Notes: generated by a model not told the origin, from the sequence alone. Positions 27,694 through 38,102 are shown, counted from the stretch's first letter. The stretch: DNA of 64,000 nt from Marinomonas algarum (GCF_020532605.1 NZ_JAJATW010000007.1:1-64000), one strand, 5' to 3'. Translations and numbers: made by a program.

Positions 27694-30600
27694 ATGGATA
27701 TTGCTGCTTATTTCATCAACCGTAAAGTCACCAGTTGGATGATTACACTGATCCTATTGGTCGGTGGGGTCATTGCCTTTACTAACCTCGGTCAACTGGA
27801 AGACCCGGAATTTACCATCAAAGATTCTCTTATTATCACCTATTACCCAGGGGCTTCCCCTGAACAGGTGGAGGAAGAAGTCACCTACCCCATTGAACGT
27901 GAACTGCAAAACTTGCCCTACGTGGACAAAATCGTCTCTACGTCAAAAGCGGGCTACTCAAAAGTACAGTTAACCATTAAAGACACCTATCGCGCCGAGC
28001 AGTTAAAACAAATCTGGGACGAAGTACGTAAAAAAGTCCGTGATATTACCGGCACCTTTCCAAGCGGGGTCGCTACCCCTGTTGTCTTAGATGACTTTGG
28101 TGACGTATACGGCGTTATGCTCGCCATTAACGGTGAGGGTTATCCATACAAAGACTTAGAAAACTACGTTGACTATGTGAAGCGTGAACTTGTCTTAGTC
28201 GATGGGGTGGCCAAAGTCTCCGTTGCGGGAGAACAAGACGAACAGGTGACCATTGAGATATCCCGTTCCAAACTCACCAATATGGGCATCGCCCCCAGCC
28301 AATTGCAATCGTTACTGGCAAACCAGAACAGCGTGTCTAATGCGGGTCGGGTTAAGGTCGGCAGTGAATACATTCGTATCAGCCCTACTGGAGAATTTAA
28401 AGACATCTCCGAATTGGAAAACCTGATTGTGGGCACGCCAACCAATGGCAAATTGATTCGACTACGAGACATAGCCACAGTAAAACGCGAATACGTCGAG
28501 CCCAAAAGCCATATTGTTAACTTTAATGGCGCCAAATCCTTGTTGCTCGGTATCTCATTCTCGAACAGTGTCAACGTTGTTAAGATCGGGGAAGCGTTAG
28601 AAAACCGTATTGAAGAGCTGCAATATCAACAGCCTGTTGGCTTGAACATGGAGCCGATTTACTTTCAGTCGAAAGAAGTGGATCGCTCTGTGTCTAACTT
28701 CCTGCTTAATCTTGCCGAAGCCGTGGGTATCGTTATCTTGGTGCTCTTGGTGTTTATGGGCATTCGCTCAGGCATTTTAATCGGCATCATCTTGTTGTTG
28801 ACCATTTTGGGCACCTTCATTGTGATGGATTACTTCAACATCAACCTACAGCGTATTTCCCTCGGTGGTTTGATCATTGCCTTGGGGATGCTGGTGGACA
28901 ACGCCATTGTGGTGACCGAAGGCGTACTCATTGGTTTGCAACGTGGTATGACCAAATTGCAAGCGGCCAGCGCCGTGGTAAAACAAACCAAATGGCCGTT
29001 GCTCGGTGCCACCGTCATCGCTGTCACCGCGTTTGCCCCCATAGGCTTGTCTCCTGACTCCGTAGGGGAATTTGTTGGTTCCTTGTTTTATGTCTTGCTG
29101 ATTTCTCTTTTGTTAAGCTGGCTCACCGCCATTACCCTGACGCCCTTCTTTTGTGACTTGTTCTTTAAAGACAAGATTGCTAACGGCAACGAAAGTGACG
29201 ACGGCGCTGCCTCCGTTGACCCATACAGAGGCTTTATCTTTACCGGTTATAAATGGTTGCTCGATAAAGCCATGCATTACCGCTGGATCACCGTGTTGTT
29301 ATTGGTTGGCAGTTTAGTGACGGCAGGGTGGGCGTTTCAGTTTGTGAAGCAGTCCTTCTTCCCTCCTTCCACAACGCCTATGTTCTATATGGACATTCAA
29401 ATGCCGGAAGGCACGCACATTGATGATACCTACAGCACAGTGGAAAAAATCGAGCAGGAATTACTGCAAGATGAGCGCATCAGTGATGTCACCTCCACCA
29501 CAGGGCGTGGTGCTTTACGCTTTATGCTGACCTATAACGCGGAGCAAACCAACTCCAGTTATGCCCAGTTTATTGTGCGTACTGAAAACACCGAATTGAT
29601 TCCTGATCTGTTAAAAGACTTGTATTACAAGATGCAGGAAGAATACCCAGAGCTGGAAGTAAAACTGCAACGCCTACAATTAGGGCCCGCCACCGGAGCG
29701 AAACTGGAAACGCGCATCAGTGGCCCAGACCCGCAGCTGTTGCGTCAGTTTAGTGCGCAAATTAAAGAGATTTACCGCGAAGACGGTGGCCTTGAGAACA
29801 TCAAGGATAACTGGCGTCAACCGGTAAAAGTGCTGCGTCCTATTTTCAACGATGCCCAAGCAAGACGCCTTGGTATCAGCAAAACCGAACTGGACGACGT
29901 GCTCTTAACCAACTTTACTGGCTCGCAAATTGGCTTGTATCGTGAAGGTACGGACTTACTGCCAATCGTACGCACAGCACCAGAAAGCGAGCGTGTATCA
30001 ATTGATCAAATCCGTGATTTGCAAATTTACAGCCCGGCAACAGGCTCTTACGTCACCTTGTCGACCTTGGTGTCTGGCTTCGAAACCGTGTGGGAAGACC
30101 CCATTATCGAACGCCGCGACCGTAAGCGTACGATTACCGTCATGGCTGACCCTAATATCCTAGGCGATGAAACCGCCATGGCCATTTTTGGACGCACTCG
30201 TGGTGCCATCGAAGCCATCGAATTGCCACCAGGCTACAGCCTAGAGTGGGGGGGAGAATACGAAAGCAGTACCGATGCGCAGGCCAACATTTTCAGTGCT
30301 CTGCCTATGGGTTATCTGTTTATGTTTATTGTCACCATCTTGCTGTTTAACTCGATTCGTGTGCCGCTTACCATTTGGTTCTGTGTGCCTTTAGCACTGG
30401 TCGGTGTGTCAACAGGGCTGCTAGTGATGAACTCTGCCTTCAGTTTTATGGCGCTGTTAGGCTTCTTAAGCTTGTCAGGCATGATCGTGAAAAACGGCAT
30501 CGTCTTAGCGGATCAAATCAATTACGAACTTGAACAAGGCACGGAAGCCTATCAAGCCGTTTTTAATTCCGCAGTCAGTCGTGTGCGTCCTGTGTGTATG

Positions 30601-30780
30601 GCGGCCATCACCACCATTCTTGGCATGGTGCCCTTGTTGTACGATGCCTTCTTTGAAGGTATGGCCGTGGTGATCTCCTTTGGCCTAGGCTTTGCGACCA
30701 TACTGACCTTAATCGCCGTACCGGTATTTTATTCACTGTTGTTCCGCGTGAAATACCGTCGCTATCGTGACTTTGGTTAA
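27694..30780 (+). CDS. RND-family efflux pump permease
   Basis: The 1028-residue protein has the standard RND plan of twelve helices and two large periplasmic loops. Family motifs are ALGMLVDNAIVVTEGVLIG around helix 4 (the second aspartate is proton-relay-like) and GFLSLSGMIVKNGIVLADQ in the second half. It belongs to the AcrB/MdtB-like hydrophobe branch rather than the metal-exporting CusA type. The substrate is unknown. The start at 27694 (MDIAAYFINR) begins 2 bp after the adaptor's stop codon. A strong terminator follows. Confidence 0.94.
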   Translation: MDIAAYFINRKVTSWMITLILLVGGVIAFTNLGQLEDPEFTIKDSLIITYYPGASPEQVEEEVTYPIERELQNLPYVDKIVSTSKAGYSKVQLTIKDTYRAEQLKQIWDEVRKKVRDITGTFPSGVATPVVLDDFGDVYGVMLAINGEGYPYKDLENYVDYVKRELVLVDGVAKVSVAGEQDEQVTIEISRSKLTNMGIAPSQLQSLLANQNSVSNAGRVKVGSEYIRISPTGEFKDISELENLIVGTPTNGKLIRLRDIATVKREYVEPKSHIVNFNGAKSLLLGISFSNSVNVVKIGEALENRIEELQYQQPVGLNMEPIYFQSKEVDRSVSNFLLNLAEAVGIVILVLLVFMGIRSGILIGIILLLTILGTFIVMDYFNINLQRISLGGLIIALGMLVDNAIVVTEGVLIGLQRGMTKLQAASAVVKQTKWPLLGATVIAVTAFAPIGLSPDSVGEFVGSLFYVLLISLLLSWLTAITLTPFFCDLFFKDKIANGNESDDGAASVDPYRGFIFTGYKWLLDKAMHYRWITVLLLVGSLVTAGWAFQFVKQSFFPPSTTPMFYMDIQMPEGTHIDDTYSTVEKIEQELLQDERISDVTSTTGRGALRFMLTYNAEQTNSSYAQFIVRTENTELIPDLLKDLYYKMQEEYPELEVKLQRLQLGPATGAKLETRISGPDPQLLRQFSAQIKEIYREDGGLENIKDNWRQPVKVLRPIFNDAQARRLGISKTELDDVLLTNFTGSQIGLYREGTDLLPIVRTAPESERVSIDQIRDLQIYSPATGSYVTLSTLVSGFETVWEDPIIERRDRKRTITVMADPNILGDETAMAIFGRTRGAIEAIELPPGYSLEWGGEYESSTDAQANIFSALPMGYLFMFIVTILLFNSIRVPLTIWFCVPLALVGVSTGLLVMNSAFSFMALLGFLSLSGMIVKNGIVLADQINYELEQGTEAYQAVFNSAVSRVRPVCMAAITTILGMVPLLYDAFFEGMAVVISFGLGFATILTLIAVPVFYSLLFRVKYRRYRDFG

Positions 30781-30801
30781 TCGCACCGGTCTATTGCAAT
30801 A

Positions 30802-30843
30802 AACAAGCGACCTAACGCTAGCGTTAGGTCGCTTGTTTTTTTT
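30802..30843 (+). terminator. long palindromic terminator after the RND operon
   Basis: A perfect 36-bp palindrome (30802-30837), two 18-bp arms meeting at CT|AG, is followed by a run of T. It lies 21 bp after the RND stop codon and 30 bp before the next gene. The arms begin AACAAGCGACC. Confidence 0.93.
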
Positions 30844-30867
30844 CAAAACACTCACTTTGAGGACACT

Positions 30868-31848
30868 ATGCCTTTGGATGACATTTCAAAGCTGGATATT
30901 AAATTGCTTGTCGCCTTCGTAACCATTATGGAAGAAGGCAGCGTATCTCGTGCTGCAGAAAGACTGGGCGTTACCCAGCCCGCCCTCAGTAAAAGCTTAC
31001 AGCGGCTGAGAGAATTATTTCACGACGCCCTGTTTACTCGTCAAGCTTATGGCCTAAGCCCCACCGCACGCGCCTCTGAATTAAATGAAATGATTCAGCC
31101 TATTCTAGTTGCTATGCAAGAGCTCATGACACCAAACTCATTGAATTTAGCAACGCTCAATCGGCGTTTTAAACTGCGGGTGGATGAAGGGGATCTAGAA
31201 AATTTTATCGAGCCCCTATTAGCGTCATTGCACTATCAGGCACCCGGCATCAAGCTGAGCATTGGCGCTTGGGGCGACACACAGCTCGATGAATTAACCT
31301 CAGGCAATGTGGACATGGGCATTATGCGCATCGGTGACACCCCTGGAAACATTCGCAGTAAACTGATTGGTTATATGGAAAGTTGTATTGTGCTCAGCGA
31401 AGCGCACCCTTTATTTCACCAAGATGAAGTCACGGTTGCAGAGCTTTTATCCAACAAGATCGTCACTCATCATCTGCGCAGCAACCGTAATGCGTCGTTT
31501 GCCAAAACCGAACAAAAACTCAAGCAACGGGGCTACAACATCGAACCCAGCTTGGAAACCGATAGCCTGATGGTGGCCATGCAAGCCGTTAAACGTGGCA
31601 TGGCATTGGTAACGTCACGTTCAATTGGTGACTTATTTTTGCAAATGACCTGTGAAAAAACCCATTTTTATCCGGTCAAACTGTTGCCGCCGCCCAGAGA
31701 AGTCGTCGAGATCGACGAGTACAACTGCCGACACCCGATTCATATTTTCTGGCACGAACGCTTTAATAACGACTTGGCCCATCGCTGGCTGCGAGAACAG
31801 ATTCTCTACTTTATGCGTGAATCGCCTTGGATGCACGCTCCTAGCTAG
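30868..31848 (+). CDS. LysR-family transcriptional regulator
   Basis: The 326-residue protein has a typical LysR helix-turn-helix (residues 11-70, GSVSRAAERLGVTQPALSKSLQRLRELF) and a C-terminal effector domain. It lies after the RND terminator and is convergent with a DUF1653 gene. It could regulate the RND operon or the arginine genes about 400 bp downstream; neither can be settled here. Confidence 0.9.
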   Translation: MPLDDISKLDIKLLVAFVTIMEEGSVSRAAERLGVTQPALSKSLQRLRELFHDALFTRQAYGLSPTARASELNEMIQPILVAMQELMTPNSLNLATLNRRFKLRVDEGDLENFIEPLLASLHYQAPGIKLSIGAWGDTQLDELTSGNVDMGIMRIGDTPGNIRSKLIGYMESCIVLSEAHPLFHQDEVTVAELLSNKIVTHHLRSNRNASFAKTEQKLKQRGYNIEPSLETDSLMVAMQAVKRGMALVTSRSIGDLFLQMTCEKTHFYPVKLLPPPREVVEIDEYNCRHPIHIFWHERFNNDLAHRWLREQILYFMRESPWMHAPS

Positions 31849-31860
31849 CGCTTTGTTGAA

Positions 31861-32085
31861 TCATGACCCTTCGTCACGTTGCGCTTTAAGCCACTTAAAG
31901 CGCGGCACCGTCACCCCATTCACAACCACAGATTCACGAAACATGCTCAACGGTCGTGCCCACCAGCCAAACTCGCCGTATAAAGCCTGGTAAATCACCA
32001 AGGCCTCTTCCGTTTCACTGTGCGTCACAACGCGTTCCACCCAATATTGGGCGCCTTTGTAGTGCTGATACACGCCTGATTTCAT
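31861..32085 (-). CDS. DUF1653 domain protein
   Basis: The 74-residue protein (from MKSGVYQHYKGA) has the DUF1653 pattern: HYKG...YWVERVVTHSETEEALVIYQALYGEFGWWARPLSMF. It is cytoplasmic, with no known function. The start at 32085 has GAGAGGA five bases upstream; a longer frame to 32139 adds 18 residues without such a site. It is convergent with the LysR gene. Confidence 0.83.
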   Translation of the reverse strand: MKSGVYQHYKGAQYWVERVVTHSETEEALVIYQALYGEFGWWARPLSMFRESVVVNGVTVPRFKWLKAQRDEGS

Positions 32086-32250
32086 GTTTTTCCTCTCTAT
32101 ACTTATTAAAAATCGACCCATAATCACCAATATTTGCAAATAACGGTCGCTAATAAGAAAGTTACACTCTTACAGCCACGCATTAACTCGGCAATAATAG
32201 TGTCACTGTCATGCTCTATGATGCCATTTAATTTCCAGTGAGACGTGTCC

Positions 32251-33264
32251 ATGTATCTAGTACGCCCTGTTGATTTTGCCGACCTTCCGAAACTCGAACG
32301 CCTTGCCCAGCAAGCAGGGATCGGTATCACCAATTTTCCGGCGAACCGTGAACGACTCAATGACAAGATTGCCGCTTCACGACGCTCTTTTCAAACGGAC
32401 GTGGTGCAACCCGGTGACGAATCCTACTTGTTTGTCTTAGTGGATACCACTTCCGATGAGGTGGTCGGTTGTTGTGGTATAGATGCCATGGTGGGAGTCG
32501 ATACGCCATTTTACAGCTATCGAATCGATGAGGTTGTACACGCATCACCACAATTACAAATTCATAACCGTATTCCCGCGCTCTTTTTGTGTCACGATTA
32601 CAGTGGCACCAGTCGCCTCATTGCGCTGGTGGTCGATAAGGCGCATCAAAACCATTTGGCCATGTCGCTATTGTCTCGAGCACGTTTACTCTTTATTGCC
32701 CGCTACCCAGAACGCTTTACCAAGCGCCTCTTTGTTGAATTACGTGGCGAAAGCGACAAACAAGGCTATTCGCCTTTTTGGGACGCGCTAGGTCAGCACT
32801 TTTTCACCATGGATTTTAAAAAAGCCGATTACCTATCCGGTGTCAGCAACAAAAACTTCATTGCCGAACTGATGCCTCGTTACCCCATTTATGTGCCGAC
32901 TCTACCGGACGCAGCACAAGACTGCATCGGTGTGATTCATGAAGAGTCCAGCAAAAGTGCCGATATTTTATTGGAAGAAGGGTTTGAGTTTCGTGGCTAT
33001 GTCGATATTTTTGACGCTGGCCCTAGCATCGAAGCCAACACGAAAGACTTACGCACCGTATCTCAGCAGCAAGCGGGCAAAGCCCTCAGTCTTACCGGTG
33101 TTCCCCAAGGGCCCATGCATTTAATCGCAACCGGACACTTATCGCACTTTTTTGCCACCGCGGCCCCTGCAGAACCTGAGGTCGCCGGCTTGGCCATTGA
33201 CGCTACCGTGCAAACCACACTGGGCATCTCGTCCGGCAGTCGCATCCAATGGGTTGCCCTGTAA
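32251..33264 (+). CDS. aruF: arginine/ornithine N-succinyltransferase, alpha subunit (AruF)
   Basis: AruF is one of two related subunits that transfer succinyl from succinyl-CoA to arginine, the first step of the AST pathway. The 337-residue protein has the AstA pattern YLVRPVDFADLPKLERLAQQ at the start and EELRGESDKQGYSPFWDALG-like segments in the middle (here VELRGESDKQGYSPFWDAL). It is paralogous to the next gene. The ATG at 32251 gives the family start; a GTG six bases earlier is possible. It opens the gene run aruF-aruG-astD-astB. Confidence 0.93.
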   Translation: MYLVRPVDFADLPKLERLAQQAGIGITNFPANRERLNDKIAASRRSFQTDVVQPGDESYLFVLVDTTSDEVVGCCGIDAMVGVDTPFYSYRIDEVVHASPQLQIHNRIPALFLCHDYSGTSRLIALVVDKAHQNHLAMSLLSRARLLFIARYPERFTKRLFVELRGESDKQGYSPFWDALGQHFFTMDFKKADYLSGVSNKNFIAELMPRYPIYVPTLPDAAQDCIGVIHEESSKSADILLEEGFEFRGYVDIFDAGPSIEANTKDLRTVSQQQAGKALSLTGVPQGPMHLIATGHLSHFFATAAPAEPEVAGLAIDATVQTTLGISSGSRIQWVAL

Positions 33265-33320
33265 CCGGCTCAAACCTTAATCACCCCCTAACTGACGAAA
33301 CACATAAGAGGAAAACCACC

Positions 33321-34403
33321 ATGATGGTCATACGCCCTATCTGTCAAGATGACTTATCGGCTCTGTATCGCTTAGCCGAAAAAACTGGCATTGGTTTCAC
33401 CTCTTTGGTCAGCGATGAGACCCGCTTGCAAAAAAAGATCAACAGAGTGGTTGATTCTTTTAATAAAGAAAACGTCACCGCACCGCACAGTGAAGACTAT
33501 TTAATGGTATTAGAAGACAGCACCACAGGCGACATTGTTGGCACCTGCGGCATTTTGGCGACGGTCGGTCTTGATGAGCCCTTTTACAGCTACCACCTTG
33601 GCACCATCACCCACGCCTCCCGAGAGTTGGGGGTTCACAATGCCGTACCGACATTGATTCTGAATAACGATTTCACTGGTTTCAGCGAGATCTGCACGCT
33701 CTTTTTGGAGGAAGAATATCGTCACTCAAAAAATGGTCAGCTGCTGTCCAAAGCGCGTTTTATGTTCATGGCACAATTTCCTGAACGATTCACAGAAAAA
33801 GTGTTCGCTGAAATGCGTGGGGTAAGCGACGAACAAGGCGTTTCTCCTTTTTGGGAAAGCCTAGGGCGCCATTTTTTCTCCATAGATTTTAAAGAAGCCG
33901 ACGAATTGACTTCCCAAGGCAATAAGCAATTTATCGCTGAACTCATGCCCAATAACCCGGTGTATGTGAATCTATTACCCCAAGCGGCTCGTGAGGTATT
34001 AGGCAAGGTTCATCGCAACACCCAACCCGCGAAACGCCTACTCGAACAAGAAGGCTTTCGTTATGAAAACTACGTCGATATTTTTGATGGCGGTCCAAGT
34101 CTTGAAGCCCGTGTGCAAGACATACGTGCGGTACGGGATAGCCGTATTTACTTAGCGAACATCGAGCCAGCCGACACCCTTAATGCAAGCGATAGCACAC
34201 ATAAAAAATCAACACAAACAGACGCAATAAAAGAAGGCCGTCACTATCTGGTCTCCAATACCAAGGTGGCAGATTTCCGTTGTATCTTAATTCAGCGGTC
34301 TGCCCCCATTGGCAGCCACATCACACTGACCCAAGAAGAAGCCGAGTGTCTTCACATCATCCATAAAGAACCCGTACGCGTCGTCGAGTTATCACCTTAT
34401 TAA
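33321..34403 (+). CDS. aruG: arginine N-succinyltransferase, beta subunit (AruG)
   Basis: The 360-residue protein starts MMVIRPICQDDLSALYRLAE and shares the AstA core, for example MRGVSDEQGVSPFWESLGRH and FEAD-type IDFKEADELTSQGNKQF, with aruF. It forms the partner subunit of the arginine succinyltransferase in species with two copies. AAGAGGAAA lies just upstream of the ATG at 33321. The protein carries a short linker insertion (about residues 285-305) relative to shorter AstA forms. Spacing to astD is 47 bp. Confidence 0.93.
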   Translation: MMVIRPICQDDLSALYRLAEKTGIGFTSLVSDETRLQKKINRVVDSFNKENVTAPHSEDYLMVLEDSTTGDIVGTCGILATVGLDEPFYSYHLGTITHASRELGVHNAVPTLILNNDFTGFSEICTLFLEEEYRHSKNGQLLSKARFMFMAQFPERFTEKVFAEMRGVSDEQGVSPFWESLGRHFFSIDFKEADELTSQGNKQFIAELMPNNPVYVNLLPQAAREVLGKVHRNTQPAKRLLEQEGFRYENYVDIFDGGPSLEARVQDIRAVRDSRIYLANIEPADTLNASDSTHKKSTQTDAIKEGRHYLVSNTKVADFRCILIQRSAPIGSHITLTQEEAECLHIIHKEPVRVVELSPY

Positions 34404-34450
34404 CCGCTTATGGATAAACCCAAACAACCATCTGTTGAAAAGGAGCGAAT

Positions 34451-35932
34451 ATGAGCCCGCTACAAGAAGCACATTATATTAATGGCCAATGGATTGCCGG
34501 TGAAGGCCTGCACTTTACGTCAATCGATCCCGCTGATGCCAGCCTAGTTTGGCAAGGCCACAGCGCCTCTCCTGAACAGGTGGATAACGCCATTAACGCC
34601 GCACGCTGCGCGTTTCCGGCTTGGGCCAATCGTCCTTTGGAACAACGTCTCCGCGTCATTGAAGCATTTGCAGCCTTGGTAAAAGAGCACAGCGAAACCA
34701 TCGCGACATTGATCAGCCGCGAAACCGGCAAGCCCATTTGGGAAACCCGCACCGAAGCCGCCGCTATAGTGGGCAAGGTCACTATTTCTCAACAGGCTTA
34801 CCACGAGCGTACTGGTGAAAAAACCACGCCGATGCCAGGGGCAACAGCACGTTTACGACATCGTCCCCATGGGGTTGTGGCGGTCTTTGGGCCGTATAAC
34901 TTTCCAGGGCATTTGCCTAACGGCCACATAGTGCCCGCGCTGATCGCCGGCAATACAATCGTTTTCAAACCCAGTGAACAAGCGCCGGCCACCTCAGATT
35001 ACATTGTACAATTATGGCACCAAGCAGGTTTACCAGCGGGTGTGTTGAACCTTATCCAAGGGAAACGGGAAACCGGCGTGGCATTGGCCAACCATCAGGG
35101 CATCGATGGGCTTTTCTTCACGGGCAGTCCGCAAGTCGGTCATATTTTACACCAGGATTTTGCTGGTCATCCGGGCAAAATTCTGGCACTGGAAATGGGC
35201 GGCAACAACCCACTCTTAGTGTCAGAACAGGTCGCTGACCAACGCGCTGCCGTACATGAAATCATCCAGTCGGCGTTTATTTCTGCAGGCCAACGCTGCA
35301 CCTGTGCACGTCGATTATTGTTACCAAAAGGGCAAACGGGAGAGGCGATTTTGCAGTTGCTTATCACGGCGACGAAAAACCTGTTAATCGATCGATTCGA
35401 TGCTGAAAAACAGCCTTTTATGGGACCTGTGGTCTCTGCGCAAGCTGCCGATGGCTTACTGCAAGCCTACCAAAAGCTTCTCGAATTGGGTGCCACACCA
35501 CTAGTCGAAATGACCCGTGGTGATACTCAGACCGGTTTCGTGACTCCCGGTATTGTCGACGCCACGAACATGCTCGATACACTACCCGATCAAGAATATT
35601 TCGGCCCCTTACTGACTGTGATTCGCTACGACTCATTGGAAGAGGCAATGAAAATTGCCAATAACACCCGCTTTGGTTTGTCCGCAGGCCTCTTGTCAGA
35701 CGATGCGACGGAATATGCGTGGTTCCTGCAACACAGCCGCGCCGGCATTATCAACTGGAACCGTCAAACTACCGGTGCTTCCAGCAACGCGCCCTTTGGT
35801 GGCACAGGGGCCAGTGGCAATCACAGAGCCAGTGCTTACTATGCGGCCGATTACTGCGCTTACCCCGTAGCGAGCATTGAAGCCGACTGTTTGACCATGC
35901 CGGAAAAACTGGGACACGGACTTACGTTGTAA
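34451..35932 (+). CDS. astD: succinylglutamate-semialdehyde dehydrogenase (AstD)
   Basis: The 493-residue protein is an NAD-dependent aldehyde dehydrogenase of the AstD group. It has FGPYNFPGHLPNGHIVPALIAGNTIVFKPSEQ-type regions (read as PYNFPGHLPNGH and GNTIVFKPSEQAP), the glycine loop LFFTGSPQVG, the catalytic glutamate in LEMGGNNPL, and the catalytic cysteine in SAGQRCTCARRLL. It oxidises succinylglutamate semialdehyde to succinylglutamate in arginine breakdown. It follows aruG and precedes astB. Confidence 0.95.
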   Translation: MSPLQEAHYINGQWIAGEGLHFTSIDPADASLVWQGHSASPEQVDNAINAARCAFPAWANRPLEQRLRVIEAFAALVKEHSETIATLISRETGKPIWETRTEAAAIVGKVTISQQAYHERTGEKTTPMPGATARLRHRPHGVVAVFGPYNFPGHLPNGHIVPALIAGNTIVFKPSEQAPATSDYIVQLWHQAGLPAGVLNLIQGKRETGVALANHQGIDGLFFTGSPQVGHILHQDFAGHPGKILALEMGGNNPLLVSEQVADQRAAVHEIIQSAFISAGQRCTCARRLLLPKGQTGEAILQLLITATKNLLIDRFDAEKQPFMGPVVSAQAADGLLQAYQKLLELGATPLVEMTRGDTQTGFVTPGIVDATNMLDTLPDQEYFGPLLTVIRYDSLEEAMKIANNTRFGLSAGLLSDDATEYAWFLQHSRAGIINWNRQTTGASSNAPFGGTGASGNHRASAYYAADYCAYPVASIEADCLTMPEKLGHGLTL

Positions 35933-35981
35933 CTTTTACACGTTATGAAACATTCACCAAACAAGGTAAAAAGAGAGCATT

Positions 35982-37328
35982 ATGAGCACAGCGACAGAAG
36001 CCAATTTTGACGGTTTAGTGGGACCTACCCACAATTACAGCGGCTTATCTTTTGGTAATGTCGCGTCTTTAAGCAACTCCGCCCAAGCGTCCAACCCCAA
36101 GGCGGCGGCCAAACAGGGCTTAACCAAGATGAAAGCCTTGGCGGATATGGGCTTTGTGCAAGGGGTGCTTGCGCCCCACGAACGCCCTCATATCCCAACA
36201 TTACGACGCCTGGGCTTCAGCGGCGGCGATGCGCAGATTTTGCAGCAAGCCGCCAAACAAGCGCCCAAACTCTTAGCGGCAGTCAGTTCAGCGTCTTGTA
36301 TGTGGACGGCCAACGCCGCCACTGTGTCTCCCAGTGGCGACACCAACGATAAGCGAGTGCACTTTACGCCGGCCAACTTGGTGAACAAGTTCCACCGCTC
36401 GATAGAACACGAGACCACTGGCGCGATCTTGCGTGCTACCTTCAACGATGAGCGATATTTCGCCCATCACTTTGCTCTGCCCAGCGTTGACCAATTTGGT
36501 GACGAAGGCGCAGCCAATCACACCCGCTTTTGTGACGGCCATGGTGAGCAAGGGGTGGAGTTTTTCGTCTATGGTATGGAAGCGTTTAATACAAACACAC
36601 CGCGTCCGGCTGTGTTCCCCGCACGCCATACATTGGAAGCGTCACAAGCCGTCGCACGTCGCCATGGTTTGTCGCCCGATCAAGTGGTTTATGCACAACA
36701 AAATCCTGCCGTCATCGACGCGGGTGTCTTTCACAACGACGTGATCGCTGTCGGTCATCGCAATGTGCATTTTTATCACCAAGAAGCGTTTTTAGACACC
36801 GCAAAAATGCGTGATGATTTGCTCGCGGCATGGGGTGATAGAGACTCGACATTGCATTTTATTGAAGTGCCCAGCGCGGAAGTTTCGGTGCAAGACAGCA
36901 TTCAGTCTTACTTATTCAACAGTCAATTATTAAGCCGTGGCGATAACGATATGCTCTTGATCGTGCCAGGAGAATGCGAGAACAACCCTGCGGTGTGGGC
37001 CTATTTGAATCGTTTAGTGGCGGGAAGCTCCCCGATTAACGAGGTGAAAGTGTTCGATTTAAAACAAAGCATGAGTAACGGCGGTGGCCCCGCATGCCTT
37101 CGTCTTCGTATTGCGTTGACTGAAGCGGAACGGCAAGCAATTAATCCTGCTACCTTAATAAATGACTCGCTGTTTGAACGTCTAAACTACTGGGTCGACA
37201 CACACTACCGAGATCAACTGTATGAAAAAGACTTGGCCGATCCCATGTTGCTCATCGAAAGTCGTAACGCCCTTGATGAACTGACTAAAATACTGCGCCT
37301 AGGCAATGTCTACGAATTCCAGCGTTAG
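35982..37328 (+). CDS. astB: N-succinylarginine dihydrolase (AstB)
   Basis: The 448-residue protein matches AstB throughout: [19 protein letters not shown] at the start, the active-site cysteine region [18 protein letters not shown] near residue 370, and conserved NQFG/NH and FHNDV blocks. It hydrolyses succinylarginine to succinylornithine, carbon dioxide and ammonia in the cytoplasm. AGAG lies a few bases before the ATG. It ends the cluster; no astC or astE follows. Confidence 0.96.
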   Translation: MSTATEANFDGLVGPTHNYSGLSFGNVASLSNSAQASNPKAAAKQGLTKMKALADMGFVQGVLAPHERPHIPTLRRLGFSGGDAQILQQAAKQAPKLLAAVSSASCMWTANAATVSPSGDTNDKRVHFTPANLVNKFHRSIEHETTGAILRATFNDERYFAHHFALPSVDQFGDEGAANHTRFCDGHGEQGVEFFVYGMEAFNTNTPRPAVFPARHTLEASQAVARRHGLSPDQVVYAQQNPAVIDAGVFHNDVIAVGHRNVHFYHQEAFLDTAKMRDDLLAAWGDRDSTLHFIEVPSAEVSVQDSIQSYLFNSQLLSRGDNDMLLIVPGECENNPAVWAYLNRLVAGSSPINEVKVFDLKQSMSNGGGPACLRLRIALTEAERQAINPATLINDSLFERLNYWVDTHYRDQLYEKDLADPMLLIESRNALDELTKILRLGNVYEFQR

Positions 37329-37330
37329 GG

Positions 37331-37663
37331 TCAAAAGTGTTCGCCGTTTTCGTAGTAGTCCTTGCCCTGTAGGTCACGAAATAAGACAGTGATGTCTTGC
37401 CCTGTCTCTACCAAGGGTCTAACAAGGTCCTCAATGACTAGGGCGGCTTTACGTTTGGTTGCGTCGCCTCGGTCAAACCATAACACCTCAAAGAAGGGGT
37501 ACGCAGGGGAAGCCCCGCCCACTGCAAGGTAGGTGGTGGCCTGAAACTCCAGGGTAAAGTGAGAATTAGGGGTATCGGTCAGTTCTGCGAGGTTTTCAAT
37601 CAAAATATCAGCGATGGATTCCAGTTCGTCAAACGCCAACCCTCGTACACGTATGTGCGGCAT
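37331..37663 (-). CDS. DUF1904 family protein
   Basis: The 110-residue protein fits DUF1904: MPHIRVRGLAFDELESIA at the start, PFFEVLWFDRGDATKRKAA in the middle and KDYYENGEHF at the end. Family function is unknown; the fold resembles small tautomerase-like proteins. It is convergent with astB, with only 2 bp between stop codons. Confidence 0.85.
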   Translation of the reverse strand: MPHIRVRGLAFDELESIADILIENLAELTDTPNSHFTLEFQATTYLAVGGASPAYPFFEVLWFDRGDATKRKAALVIEDLVRPLVETGQDITVLFRDLQGKDYYENGEHF

Positions 37664-37697
37664 AACACTCCTTACCTTGTCGTTATTAAACGTCTAT

Positions 37698-38102
37698 CTA
37701 ATAGTCGTCGAGATAATCAAAAGAATGGCTCTCAATGACTTGACCATCGCGTAAGATATCTACGCGCCATTTGCCATCAAACCCTGGCATTAAACGCTTA
37801 CTCGACCAAACACGCCAGCGATCACCGCCAATATCAAAGGCAATTTCAGCCTGATCTTGATCGTCTAAACGCCAGCGGTGGGTCACTTCACTGCCGGCCA
37901 TATCGCGCAAGTCCGTAAAAAAATACACCCGCTGGATTTCGCCATATTCTACCTTAATCACAGAGCCAATATTATCAATCGGCTCGCGGTCAATCACGCC
38001 TGAAGTAAACTGAGCACGAGCAACATCGCCTTGTGCAAAGGCGGGTAATGTCATCATCGACAACACACCAACCATCATCAGTCGAGTGAGCATTTGCAAC
38101 AT
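37698..38102 (-). CDS. DUF2914 domain periplasmic protein
   Basis: The 134-residue protein has a signal peptide (about residues 1-23, ending MTLPAFAQ) and one DUF2914 domain with the pattern IQRVYFFTDLRDMAGSEVTHRW and FDGKWRVDILRDGQ. No function is known for the family; it should be periplasmic. It precedes the DUF1904 gene on the same strand by 34 bp, so the two may share a transcript. Confidence 0.82.
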   Translation of the reverse strand: MLQMLTRLMMVGVLSMMTLPAFAQGDVARAQFTSGVIDREPIDNIGSVIKVEYGEIQRVYFFTDLRDMAGSEVTHRWRLDDQDQAEIAFDIGGDRWRVWSSKRLMPGFDGKWRVDILRDGQVIESHSFDYLDDY

